Source of the DNA: Sphingomonas sp. CCH21-G11
GTDB taxonomy: Bacteria; Pseudomonadota; Alphaproteobacteria; Sphingomonadales; Sphingomonadaceae
Length of the DNA: 64,000 nt
Direction of reading: 5' to 3'
Assembly (NCBI RefSeq): GCF_001555965.1
Contig: NZ_LSHX01000029.1
Coordinates: 147,456 to 211,455 of the forward strand
Shown: positions 48,437-56,357 of the stretch, piece after piece
Position numbering within the stretch: the first letter of the stretch is position 1
Layout: each line of letters starts with the position of its first letter
The notes under the pieces: model-generated
Databases searched by the model: none
Seen by the model: only the letters and a program-made list of their open reading frames with translations
Told to the model about the DNA's origin: nothing
Made by a program: the position numbers and the translations under genes

Positions 48437-49464
48437 GCCCGCAGCGTCGGCTCGCGTGTCACTGCCACGTACAGCGCCGGGTCCGGCCATGCGTCGTCCG
48501 CCTCCTCAAAGCGGAAGGTCTTAGGCCCGACACGGGTCGGGTCAAACCCCTTCGCCGCCCAGGCGTGGAGCGCGGGGTCATGGCCGAACCGGCAATCCGG
48601 TCGGCCGATGCGATAGGTCAGGCCGTTATAGTAGATGGGCAGCAGCGGCAGTTCGGGCGAGACGAAGGGCGGTGCGACGCTGGTCAGCGCGGCGTCCGGG
48701 CCGCAGGCGTGGATCGCGGCGAGCAGTTGCGCGCCGTCGCCGGCGGCATCGACGACGATGTCGAAGAGGGCACCGTCCAGTTCGGCGACATCGGCCATCA
48801 CCTGCGCGCCATAGTCGCGGGCTATTCCCCGGCGCGCCGGGTCGGCGTCGACATAAACGGTGCGTCCGGCCCCGAGCACCACCGCGAGCGCCGCGGCGAA
48901 AATGCCGATCACCGGCACCATCCCGCCGATCACCAGCACCGTGCCGCCCGGCCGCCGCGCCAGTTGCGGGCCGACCGCGCGCCAGGCGTCGGTCGCCATG
49001 TCCGCCAGGCCGATCAGCGCGGTCAGATCGACGCCGGCGGGCAACGGCACCAGCATCGCGGCCGCGAACGGCACGCGCACCAGATCGGCGACGCCGCCGC
49101 CATAGCCGCCGGCGCGGCCCATGCCGTAGCTGGCGCCGAGCGGCACGCGCTCACACCGCCCGGTCGCGCCCGCCTGGCACATCCGGCACTCGCCGCACGA
49201 AATCTGTGCGGGCACGATCACCCGCTGGCCGATCGTCAATCGCTGCGCTGCACGCTCGCCCAGGTCGACAATCTCGCCGATAATCTCGTGGCCGAGTGGT
49301 TCGCCGACCGCCAGCGGCATCCGTCCGGCGAGATACAGCGTGTCGAGGTCGCAGCGGCCCATGACGAGCGGCCGCACGATCGCGGCATCGTCGCTGTCCA
49401 GCCGGGGATCGACGGCCTCGCGCCACTCGACCCGTCCGGGCCCCGCAAAGACCAGGTGGCGCAT
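48433..49464 (-). CDS. Zinc-dependent alcohol dehydrogenase family protein
   Basis: A 343-residue medium-chain dehydrogenase. The structural-zinc cluster CGECRMCQAGATGRCE, the catalytic-zinc region MGRCDLDTLY with GHEIIGEIVDLGE, and a Rossmann segment (VLVIGGMVPVIGIFAAALAVVLGA) are all visible. The start ATG overlaps the thioesterase stop by one base and its end overlaps the TetR start. The pattern (thioesterase, dehydrogenase, TetR) suggests use or detoxification of an aldehyde/acyl compound sensed by the regulator. Substrate unknown. Confidence 0.88.
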   Translation of the reverse strand: MRHLVFAGPGRVEWREAVDPRLDSDDAAIVRPLVMGRCDLDTLYLAGRMPLAVGEPLGHEIIGEIVDLGERAAQRLTIGQRVIVPAQISCGECRMCQAGATGRCERVPLGASYGMGRAGGYGGGVADLVRVPFAAAMLVPLPAGVDLTALIGLADMATDAWRAVGPQLARRPGGTVLVIGGMVPVIGIFAAALAVVLGAGRTVYVDADPARRGIARDYGAQVMADVAELDGALFDIVVDAAGDGAQLLAAIHACGPDAALTSVAPPFVSPELPLLPIYYNGLTYRIGRPDCRFGHDPALHAWAAKGFDPTRVGPKTFRFEEADDAWPDPALYVAVTREPTLRA

Positions 49465-49895
49465 CAGTTCGCCACCGGCGCGACCGAGGCGAGCATGACT
49501 GCGACCGGCGCGCCCCAGTCGTCGCCGCCGTCGCCGGCATGCACCTTGACTTCGACGCTCACCTGTCGCCGCCCTGCTTTGAGCACGGTGCCGACGGCGC
49601 GCAATCGGGTACCGCGCGCGGCCTTGAGGAAGTGGATGGTATAGCTGGCGGTGCGGACATCACCCGCCACCGTCGCCGCGGCCCAGCTCGCCGCCGTGTC
49701 GGCCAGCGCGCCGACAATCCCGCCATGCGCTGCGCCGTGATGCTGGCTGAGTTCCGCGCGCAGCTCGACCTCAATGGTCACGCCGTCGGTGTGGAGATCG
49801 ACGATGCCGACCTTGAGCCAGGCATTGAAGCCCTGGCTGGCGGAAACCTGTTCCAGCGCGGCGCGGACGAGTTGGGGATCGGGTGAGGTATTCAT
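49464..49895 (-). CDS. PaaI-type hotdog-fold thioesterase
   Basis: A 143-residue acyl-CoA thioesterase-like protein. The central helix carries QHHGAAHGGIVGALADTAASWAA, the PaaI signature in which HGG and the following Asp form the active site, followed by strands TASYTIHFLKAARGT and RRQVSVEVKVHA. First gene of a three-gene operon whose members overlap. A TetR-type palindrome lies ten bases upstream of the ATG. Confidence 0.85.
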   Translation of the reverse strand: MNTSPDPQLVRAALEQVSASQGFNAWLKVGIVDLHTDGVTIEVELRAELSQHHGAAHGGIVGALADTAASWAAATVAGDVRTASYTIHFLKAARGTRLRAVGTVLKAGRRQVSVEVKVHAGDGGDDWGAPVAVMLASVAPVAN

Positions 49896-49904
49896 TCCGA
49901 GTGA

Positions 49905-49922
49905 CTAGACCGACCAGTCTAG
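49905..49922. promoter_or_regulatory. TetR-type operator upstream of the thioesterase operon
   Basis: CTAGAC-CGACCA-GTCTAG, a perfect inverted repeat with six-base arms, ten bases before the thioesterase start codon. The inner ACCGACCAGT adds partial symmetry, as in TAGACNGNNNGGTCTA-type operators of TetR proteins. The TetR gene at the end of the operon is the likely ligand-responsive repressor. Confidence 0.65.
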
Positions 49923-49963
49923 AGAGTCGAGTCGGATCAGTAATTCATGCTGGCGCTTGACTG

Positions 49964-49998
49964 GTTTGACGTCAAACTATACAGGTTCGACATCGAAC
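49964..49998. promoter_or_regulatory. Two MarR-type palindromes in tandem
   Basis: GTTTGACGTCAAAC (49964-49977) is a perfect 14-bp palindrome. GTTCGACATCGAAC (49985-49998) is a near-perfect copy whose centre lies 21 bases (two helical turns) away. They precede the operon that starts at 50056 and ends in a MarR gene, a classic autoregulatory layout. Confidence 0.65.
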
Positions 49999-50055
49999 TT
50001 AATCAGCGAGTCGGGGAGTTGGCCTGTCGACCCGCATGACGCCGGGAGACCGCTT

Positions 50056-50199
50056 GTGAAAACTGATCCGATGCGCACCGAACTGCGCGCCTTCCTGACC
50101 GGCTTTATCGGCACCTTGCTGCCGCTGGTGCTGGTCATTGCCCCGACGCCTGATCCGCTTGCTGCTGGTGCCGCCCGTGGCGAGGCGGTGGCGCGATGA
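50056..50199 (+). CDS. Small single-pass membrane protein
   Basis: A 47-residue protein from GTG 50056 (GGGAG seven bases upstream) or a 42-residue one from ATG 50071. One transmembrane helix (AFLTGFIGTLLPLVLVIAP) and a short polar tail. It overlaps the next gene by ATGA and sits first behind the MarR-type operators. Function unknown. Confidence 0.5.
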   Translation: MKTDPMRTELRAFLTGFIGTLLPLVLVIAPTPDPLAAGAARGEAVAR

Positions 50200-50654
50200 G
50201 CCCGCGGATCCTGTTGCTGGCGACCGCGCTGCTTCCCGGCGCTTGCATGAGCGGCGGAGCGGGATTGGGCGCGCTCGGCGGCGGCGGGGGCGGCGTGCGC
50301 GGCGAAACCGCGTTCCGCGCGACCGGCCATGCCACAGTCTTTCAGTCGGTGCACGCGCCCGAAGCCGTCGCGCAATGTTTTCGCGACCAGGCGGCATTGC
50401 CGCCGCACGCATTGGTCGCGCCCGATCCGGTCGACGGCGCGCCGCTCTATCGCCTGCGCTATCAGGAGTATTGGTTCGAACAGATCGCGTTCCGCCCTGC
50501 TGCGAACGGCGGCACCCGGATCGAGGTCTTGTCCTCCGCCGCCTATGACGCGGCGTGGACCGGGCGGTTCGTGCGCGACCGGCTGGAGCCGCTTGGCCGG
50601 TGCATTGGCCGCGACACCGATCAGGCCGGCACGCAACTGGCGGCACGGCGATGA
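50196..50654 (+). CDS. Putative lipoprotein
   Basis: 152 residues with a lipobox-like LLPGAC at residues 12-17 followed by a Gly-rich linker (GLGALGGGGGG) and an alpha/beta domain (HATVFQSVHAPEAVAQCF; APLYRLRYQEYWFEQIAFRP). Unknown family; the fold after the linker resembles small outer-membrane-tethered sensor domains. It overlaps the neighbours on both sides by four bases and so belongs to the MarR-controlled operon. Confidence 0.65.
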   Translation: MSPRILLLATALLPGACMSGGAGLGALGGGGGGVRGETAFRATGHATVFQSVHAPEAVAQCFRDQAALPPHALVAPDPVDGAPLYRLRYQEYWFEQIAFRPAANGGTRIEVLSSAAYDAAWTGRFVRDRLEPLGRCIGRDTDQAGTQLAARR

Positions 50655-51670
50655 GCAGCGCCCGGATGCTGTCGCGCGGGTCGCTGGGCGTGCTGGTCGC
50701 GGCGTCGCTGCTGCTGGTCGGGGCGTGCGCCTATCGCCACGAGGGGTTGGATCGCGGCCAGGCTTTTGCCGCTCGCCACTTCACCGACCGGCCGAACGTC
50801 GTTCACCCCGCCGACAATCCCCCGACCCCGGCCAAGGTCGCGCTGGGCCGCGACCTGTTCAACGACGCGCGCCTGTCGGCGGACGGCGCGCGGTCCTGCG
50901 CCTCGTGCCACCGCGCCGATCGCGGCTTCGGCGACGGCGTCGCGCGCGCGCCGGCGCGCAGCGGCGGGCAACTGCTGCGCCACACGCCCACGATCTGGAA
51001 CGTCGCCCATGCGCCGTCGCTGTTCTGGGACGGCCGCGCCCCGACGCTGGAGGCCCAGGCGCTGATGCCCGTGATGGCGGGCGAGGAACTGGGACGCCAC
51101 CCCGCCGCATTGATCGACCCGATCCGCGCGGATGCCGGCTATCGCGCGCGCTTCGCCGCCAGTTTCCCCGAAGAGCCCGAGATCAGCGAGGCGACCGTGT
51201 CAAAGGCGATCGCGGCCTATGAACGCACGCTGGTATCGGGCACCGCGCCGTTCGATCGCTGGGCGGCCGGAGATGCAAAGGCGATCAGCCCGGCGGCACA
51301 GCGTGGCTTCGCGGTCTTCGCCGGGCCCGGCAATTGCGTCGCCTGCCACCGCGGCGCGATGTTCACCGACGGCCGGTTCAAGGATATCGGGCTGCCCGAC
51401 GCCGATCTCGGCCGGGGCGGCATCACCGGCAACCGGCTTCGCGATCATGCCTTTCGCACGCCGTCGCTGCGCGAGATCGGGCAGACCGCGCCCTATATGC
51501 ATGACGGCTCGCTGCCGACGCTGGCCGCGGTCGTCGATCATTATTCCGACCGGCTCGTCGAACGCCCGCTGGGCGCGCGCCGGGTGCAGCTGTCCCCCGA
51601 TCAAAAGCGCGATCTGGTCGCGTTCCTGCACACGCTCGACAGCGATCCGTCGCCGGCGGGCGACGATTAA
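50651..51670 (+). CDS. Di-heme cytochrome c peroxidase / MauG family protein
   Basis: About 339 residues with an N-terminal lipoprotein-type signal (LLLVGAC). Two heme-binding motifs, CASCH and CVACH, mark the two c-type heme domains. Other conserved points are ALGRDLFNDARLS, HTPTIWNVAHAPSLFWDGRA, and the late RTPSLREIGQTAPYMHDGSLPTL in parts, with the Met/His ligand. It reduces peroxide in the periplasm or oxidises a partner protein. I use ATG 50651, overlapping the lipoprotein stop; the frame is open upstream inside that gene. Confidence 0.9.
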   Translation: MSSARMLSRGSLGVLVAASLLLVGACAYRHEGLDRGQAFAARHFTDRPNVVHPADNPPTPAKVALGRDLFNDARLSADGARSCASCHRADRGFGDGVARAPARSGGQLLRHTPTIWNVAHAPSLFWDGRAPTLEAQALMPVMAGEELGRHPAALIDPIRADAGYRARFAASFPEEPEISEATVSKAIAAYERTLVSGTAPFDRWAAGDAKAISPAAQRGFAVFAGPGNCVACHRGAMFTDGRFKDIGLPDADLGRGGITGNRLRDHAFRTPSLREIGQTAPYMHDGSLPTLAAVVDHYSDRLVERPLGARRVQLSPDQKRDLVAFLHTLDSDPSPAGDD

Positions 51671-51687
51671 CCGAAAGGAGCCGAACC

Positions 51688-52842
51688 ATGGCACTGCCCC
51701 GACGTCAATTCATCCGCCTCGCCGGCGGCGGCATCGTGCTGGCGGCGGGCGGTGCGGCCGCATTCGTCACCACGCGGACGCCCGAACGCGCGCTGGCACC
51801 GTGGCGCGTCGCGGCGGCGGATGACGATGCCGACCCGCGCCGGTTCGCGCTGGCCCATGCGATCCTGGCCCCCAACCCGCACAACCGCCAGCCCTGGATC
51901 GCGGACATCCGCACGCCCGGCGAAGTCACGTTGCGCGTCGACCGCACACGGCTGCTGCCGCAGACCGATCCGTTCAATCGCCAGATCACGATCGGGCTCG
52001 GCTGTTTCCTGGAGCTGATGGTCATTGCCGCCGCCGAGCGTGGCCAGCGCGTCGACCTGACGCTGTTCCCCGACGGCGAGGATGCACGCGGGCTGACCGA
52101 CGGGCGGGTGGCGATCGCGCGCTTTCGTGCCGACGCCGCGGTCGCCCGCGACCCGCTGTTCGCGCAGATCCTGGCGCGGCGATCGAACAAGGCGCCGTTC
52201 GACACCACCCGCCCCCTCGCCCCGGGCATGCTCGCGCCGATCCTGGCAAGCGCCCGCCACGGCCCCGCCGTCGGCGGATCGGTGGACACCCGCTCGATCG
52301 CCCGGCTGCGCGAACTGACCGTGCGGGCGCTGCGCATCGAAGTGGCGACGCCGCGAACCTATCGTGAGAGCGTCGACTTGTTCCGCATCGGCCGGGCGGA
52401 GATCGAGCGCAATCCTGACGGGATCGACTTTTCCGGGCCGTTGTTTGAAAGCCTTGCCCTCGTCGGGCAGTTCAACCGCAAGACGCTGGCCGACACGTCG
52501 TCGTCCGCCTACAGTCAGGGGATGCAGGCCGTGCTCGCCAACCCCGCCACCGCAATGGGCCATGTGTGGATGGTCAGCCGCACCAACACCCGCGTCGACC
52601 AGATTGCCGCCGGGCGCGACTGGGTGCGCCTCAACCTGGCGGCGACGCGCGATGGCATCGCCATCCACCCGCTCAGCCAGGCGCTGCAGGAATTTCCCGA
52701 GATGGCCGACCCGCATCGCGCGCTTCACGCCCTGCTCGCCCCGGGCGGCGGCACGGTTCAGATGCTGGCACGGATCGGCCACGGTCCGGTCGTGCCGCCC
52801 AGCCCGCGCTGGCCGCTCGCCGCCAAACTGGTCCGGGCATGA
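51688..52842 (+). CDS. Acg-family FMN-binding nitroreductase-like protein, Tat-exported
   Basis: A 384-residue protein with a twin-arginine signal (RRQFIRLAGGGIVLAAGGAAA). The body has HAILAPNPHNRQPW and DRTRLLPQTDPFNRQ, which match the Acg/nitroreductase family, and an SNKAPFDTTRPL loop; no second catalytic motif is needed for FMN binding. It follows the peroxidase by 17 bases (GAAAGGAG ribosome site) and overlaps the MarR gene by four bases. Periplasmic flavin reduction of quinones or nitro compounds is plausible but unproven. Confidence 0.8.
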   Translation: MALPRRQFIRLAGGGIVLAAGGAAAFVTTRTPERALAPWRVAAADDDADPRRFALAHAILAPNPHNRQPWIADIRTPGEVTLRVDRTRLLPQTDPFNRQITIGLGCFLELMVIAAAERGQRVDLTLFPDGEDARGLTDGRVAIARFRADAAVARDPLFAQILARRSNKAPFDTTRPLAPGMLAPILASARHGPAVGGSVDTRSIARLRELTVRALRIEVATPRTYRESVDLFRIGRAEIERNPDGIDFSGPLFESLALVGQFNRKTLADTSSSAYSQGMQAVLANPATAMGHVWMVSRTNTRVDQIAAGRDWVRLNLAATRDGIAIHPLSQALQEFPEMADPHRALHALLAPGGGTVQMLARIGHGPVVPPSPRWPLAAKLVRA

Positions 52843-53324
52843 CCGCGCACGGCCACCCGAAGGCGTCGACCACCAGCGCCGCAGGCGAGCCGGGCGAACT
52901 CGGCCTGTTCGCCTTCTTCAACGAAATCGGCATCATCAACCAGCTCGCCTCGGCATTCTTCACCCGTCTGCTGCCGGATGGCGTCCATGTCGCGCACTTC
53001 GCGATCCTGAACCACATGGCCCGGCTGGGCGACGACCGCACGCCACAGCAGCTCGCATCGGCAATGCAGGTGACCAAGGCGACGATGACCCATTCGCTCC
53101 AGGTGCTGACGGCACGCGGCTTCATCACGCTTCATCCCGATCCCGATGACGGCCGGTCAAAGCGCGTCCGCCTGACCGATCGCGGCCGCGCCTTTCGCGA
53201 CGCGGCGATCGCGGCGGTCGAAACCGGTTTCGCGCCGATCGCGGCGCAGCTGGCGGCCCTGCCGATGGCGGCGGTCACCGAAAGCCTGCGCAAGGTCCGC
53301 ATCGTCCTGGATGAATCGCGTTGA
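52839..53324 (+). CDS. MarR family regulator
   Basis: A 161-residue winged-helix regulator: LGLFAFFNEIGIINQLASAFF at the dimer interface, then RTPQQLASAMQVTKATMTHSLQVL (recognition helix) and the wing DPDDGRSKRVRLTDRGRAF. It closes the operon that begins at 50056 and probably binds the tandem palindromes at 49964-49998. Inducers of MarR proteins are often phenolic, which would fit the linked oxidoreductases and the neighbouring polyketide genes; that is inference. Confidence 0.9.
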   Translation: MTAHGHPKASTTSAAGEPGELGLFAFFNEIGIINQLASAFFTRLLPDGVHVAHFAILNHMARLGDDRTPQQLASAMQVTKATMTHSLQVLTARGFITLHPDPDDGRSKRVRLTDRGRAFRDAAIAAVETGFAPIAAQLAALPMAAVTESLRKVRIVLDESR

Positions 53325-53406
53325 CCCGCCCACCGGTGCCGCAGGGCCAGGGCGACATTACGACGAACGCACACCATATGGAAAATGACGGCGGGATCGG
53401 AATCGA

Positions 53407-54495
53407 GTGAGTGACGCAAGGATGACGGCCGTTCCCCATATCAACGCGATCGGCACGGCGGTGCCCGGCCATGACGTGCACGCAAGCTTCATCGCGTGGG
53501 CGGAGGCACGGCTGAGCGATCCGCGCCTGCGAGGGATTTTCCGCCGCATGGCCGGCCGCTCGGGCATCCGCCATCGCTGGTCGGTGCTGCCATATGCGCC
53601 CGGCGGCGGATCGCCCGTCGATCATGGCGGGTTTTACAATGGCGGCGGGGTGCCCGGCACTGCGCGGCGGATGGCCGTCTATGCCGAACAGGCCCCCGCG
53701 CTGGCGCGTGCCGCCGTCGATGCGCTGGCCGTGAAACACCCGCCGCACGATATCACCCATCTGGTGGTGGCGAGCTGCACTGGCTTCGTCGCCCCCGGGA
53801 TCGATCAGCTGCTCGCCGCCGATCTCGGCCTGTCGGACCGCGTCGAACGCGTGCTGGTCGGCTTCATGGGCTGTTATGCCGCGGTCGCCGCGCTGCGTAC
53901 CGCAAGCCATATCGTCCGTTCCGAACCCGGCGCGCGGGTGCTGGTCGTGACGGTCGAGCTTTCGTCGCTGCACCTGCAGTATGACGACCGGATCGAGCCG
54001 CTGCTGGCCATGCTTCAGTTCGGCGACGGCGCGGCGGCGGCACTCGTGACGGGCGATGCGGCGGGTTTCGCGATCGACCGTCGCTTTTCGCTGGCGATGC
54101 CCGACAGCGGCGACCTCATTACCTGGACCGTCGGCGATGCCGGTTTCATCATGGAATTGTCGGGCGAAGTGCCCGGCCGCATCGCCGCCGCGCTGGGCGA
54201 TGCGCGGGTCCGCGATGCGATCCTGGGCGACCGGCCTGCCGACGCGATCGACGCATGGGCGGTGCATGCCGGCGGGCGATCGATCCTCGACGCGGTCGGG
54301 CACGGCCTGGGGCTGGCCGCCGATGGACTCGATCCCTCGCGCCGCGTGCTCGAACGCTTCGGCAACATGTCGTCATCGACGCTGATGTTCGTCCTCGCCG
54401 ACATGCTGGACGACCCCGCGAAGCGCCGCGGCATCGGCATGGCGTTCGGCCCCGGCCTCGCGGTCGAGGGCTTCGGCTTCCACCGCGCACCATGA
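53407..54495 (+). CDS. Type III polyketide synthase
   Basis: A chalcone/stilbene-synthase-like enzyme of 357-362 residues that condenses acyl-CoA with malonyl-CoA. The Cys-His-Asn triad is present: Cys in VVASCTGFVAPG (about residue 124), His in AVHAGG, Asn in FGNMSSSTLMFVLA, and the ending GFGPGLAVEG fits the family. Start GTG 53407 or ATG 53422. Its stop overlaps the methyltransferase ATG, and an FAD-reductase follows, the usual alphaproteobacterial type III PKS cluster. Confidence 0.93.
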   Translation: MSDARMTAVPHINAIGTAVPGHDVHASFIAWAEARLSDPRLRGIFRRMAGRSGIRHRWSVLPYAPGGGSPVDHGGFYNGGGVPGTARRMAVYAEQAPALARAAVDALAVKHPPHDITHLVVASCTGFVAPGIDQLLAADLGLSDRVERVLVGFMGCYAAVAALRTASHIVRSEPGARVLVVTVELSSLHLQYDDRIEPLLAMLQFGDGAAAALVTGDAAGFAIDRRFSLAMPDSGDLITWTVGDAGFIMELSGEVPGRIAAALGDARVRDAILGDRPADAIDAWAVHAGGRSILDAVGHGLGLAADGLDPSRRVLERFGNMSSSTLMFVLADMLDDPAKRRGIGMAFGPGLAVEGFGFHRAP

Positions 54496-55184
54496 TGTCG
54501 CTCGCCACCCGCGCCCGGATCGAGGAACAGATGGACGCGCCCGACATCGCGCCCGCGACCTATGCCGCGGTGCTGCGCGACCTGTCGCGGGTCAATTGGT
54601 GGACGCGCACCGCCGCGCCGACGCTCGCCTTTCTCGATCGGGTCGCGCGGCCGGGCGAGCGGTTGCGCGTCCTGGACGTCGGATTTGGCGCCGGCGACAT
54701 GCTGCGCGCGGTCGCCGGCTGGGCCCGGGCGCGCGACATCGCGGTCGACCTGGTCGGCGTCGACCTCAACCCGCTGAGCGCCGATGTCGCGGCGGCGGCA
54801 ACCCCGGCGAACGCCGCGATCGAATGGCGAACCGGCGACTATGCCGACCAGCCCGGCCCGTGGGACGTCGTGATCAGCAGCCAGGTCGCGCATCACATGA
54901 CGCCGGCGCAGCTCGACCAGTTCATCGCCTTCATGGAAACGACCGCGCGGCGCGGCTGGATGATCAGCGACCTGCACCGCCACCGCATCGCGCATTTTGG
55001 CTATCCGCTGCTCGCCCGCCTGCTCGGCGTCCATCGCATCGTGCGCGAGGACGGCCGGCTGTCGATCGCGCGCAGCTTCCGCGTCGCCGAATGGCGCGAA
55101 ATCCTGGCGCGCGCGGGTGTCGCGTCCTTCGCGCGCATCTCATGGCACATCCCGTTCCGGCTATGCGTCACCCGCGCGCGCTGA
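54492..55184 (+). CDS. SAM-dependent methyltransferase of the PKS cluster
   Basis: A 230-residue class I methyltransferase. SAM binding is visible in RVLDVGFGAGDMLRAVAG and the acidic residue in DLVGVDLNPLSADV, then SSQVAHHMTPAQLDQF. The end (LARAGVASFARISW) is typical of phenol/quinone-ring methylases. The start overlaps the polyketide synthase stop and the end overlaps the FAD enzyme by 22 bases, so all three are co-translated. It probably methylates the polyketide ring. Confidence 0.88.
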   Translation: MMSLATRARIEEQMDAPDIAPATYAAVLRDLSRVNWWTRTAAPTLAFLDRVARPGERLRVLDVGFGAGDMLRAVAGWARARDIAVDLVGVDLNPLSADVAAAATPANAAIEWRTGDYADQPGPWDVVISSQVAHHMTPAQLDQFIAFMETTARRGWMISDLHRHRIAHFGYPLLARLLGVHRIVREDGRLSIARSFRVAEWREILARAGVASFARISWHIPFRLCVTRAR

Positions 55185-56263
55185 TTATCGGCGGTGGGCC
55201 CGCCGGGGCGGCGACCGCAATCCGCCTGGCGGGGGCGGGCGTCGAGACGCGGGTGCTCGAACGCAGCACGGGGCCGCACGATACGGTGTGCGGGGGGTTT
55301 CTGGGCTGGGACGCGCTAGCGGCACTCGACCGGCTGGGCGTCTCTGCCGCGGGCCTGGGTGCGCACCCGATCCGTCGCCTGCGACTGGCGCATGGCCGTC
55401 GCGTGCGCGAGGTCGCCCTGCCCTTTGCCGCCGCGGGCTTGTCACGGCGCGTGCTCGACGAGGCATTGCTCGCTCGCGCTTCTGCGGCGGGGGCTGGTGT
55501 GACGCGCGGCGTCAAGGTCCGATCGGTCGACCCCGATACCCGCAGCGCCGAACTGGCCGACGGCACCCGCATCATCGGCGAGGCGCTGTTCCTCGCCACC
55601 GGCAAGCATCCGTTGCGCGGCGCGCCCGCGCGCGGCGAGGCAACGCGCGACGGTGCACTGGGACTGCGCATCGGCTATGTGCCCGATGCCACGACGCGCG
55701 CGGCGCTGGACGGCGTCATCGAGCTCCATCCGTTCGACCAGGGCTATGTCGGCCTGCTGCTGACCGAGGACGGCCGGGTCAACCTGTGCCTGTCGAGCGC
55801 GCCCGCGCGACTGCGCGCGGCGGGAAGCGCGATGGCGCTGATCGGCGAGCTCGGCGGGGAAAGTCCGCTGCTGGGCGAGCGCGTCGCCGGCCTCGCGGGT
55901 CAATGGTCCACGATCGCGGGCGTCCCCTATGGCTGGCGCGCGGCCGACGGTATCCACGGCGTGTTCCGGCTGGGCGACCAGGCGGCGGTGATCTCGTCGC
56001 TTGCCGGCGACGGTGTCGCCATCGCACTGCGGAGCGGCGAGCGCGCCGCCGCCGCGATGATTGCGGGGGGCGCACCGGAATCGGCACGCTATCAGCCGCG
56101 CTTTGCCCGTGAAGCAAAACGCCCGATCGCGACGGCGGGGGCACTGCGTTATGCCGCCGAACGACCGGCGCTGCGACCGCTGCTTTTCGGCGCGATGGGG
56201 CTCGGTCTCGGGCTGGGACCCTGGCTGTCCGCCGCCGCCGCACGGCTGACCCGTATCGGATAG
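55163..56263 (+). CDS. FAD-dependent oxidoreductase, geranylgeranyl-reductase-like
   Basis: A 366-residue flavoprotein: ALIIGGGPAGAATAIRLAGAGVETRVLER binds FAD, CGGFLGWDALAALDRLG follows, and GLSRRVLDEALL plus DQAAVISSLAGDGVAIALRSG complete the family signature. The long open frame from 54596 lies inside the methyltransferase gene; ATG 55163 gives a normal start. It is the last gene of the type III PKS cluster and likely hydroxylates or reduces the product. Confidence 0.9.
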   Translation: MRHPRALIIGGGPAGAATAIRLAGAGVETRVLERSTGPHDTVCGGFLGWDALAALDRLGVSAAGLGAHPIRRLRLAHGRRVREVALPFAAAGLSRRVLDEALLARASAAGAGVTRGVKVRSVDPDTRSAELADGTRIIGEALFLATGKHPLRGAPARGEATRDGALGLRIGYVPDATTRAALDGVIELHPFDQGYVGLLLTEDGRVNLCLSSAPARLRAAGSAMALIGELGGESPLLGERVAGLAGQWSTIAGVPYGWRAADGIHGVFRLGDQAAVISSLAGDGVAIALRSGERAAAAMIAGGAPESARYQPRFAREAKRPIATAGALRYAAERPALRPLLFGAMGLGLGLGPWLSAAAARLTRIG

Positions 56264-56357
56264 CCGGCGGCACTGGCCGACCCCGACCTTCGCACCCCTT
56301 GCCATCGCTGCCGCGCTGCGCCAGCCTTGACGCGACACGATAACATGGGGGTTTGCG

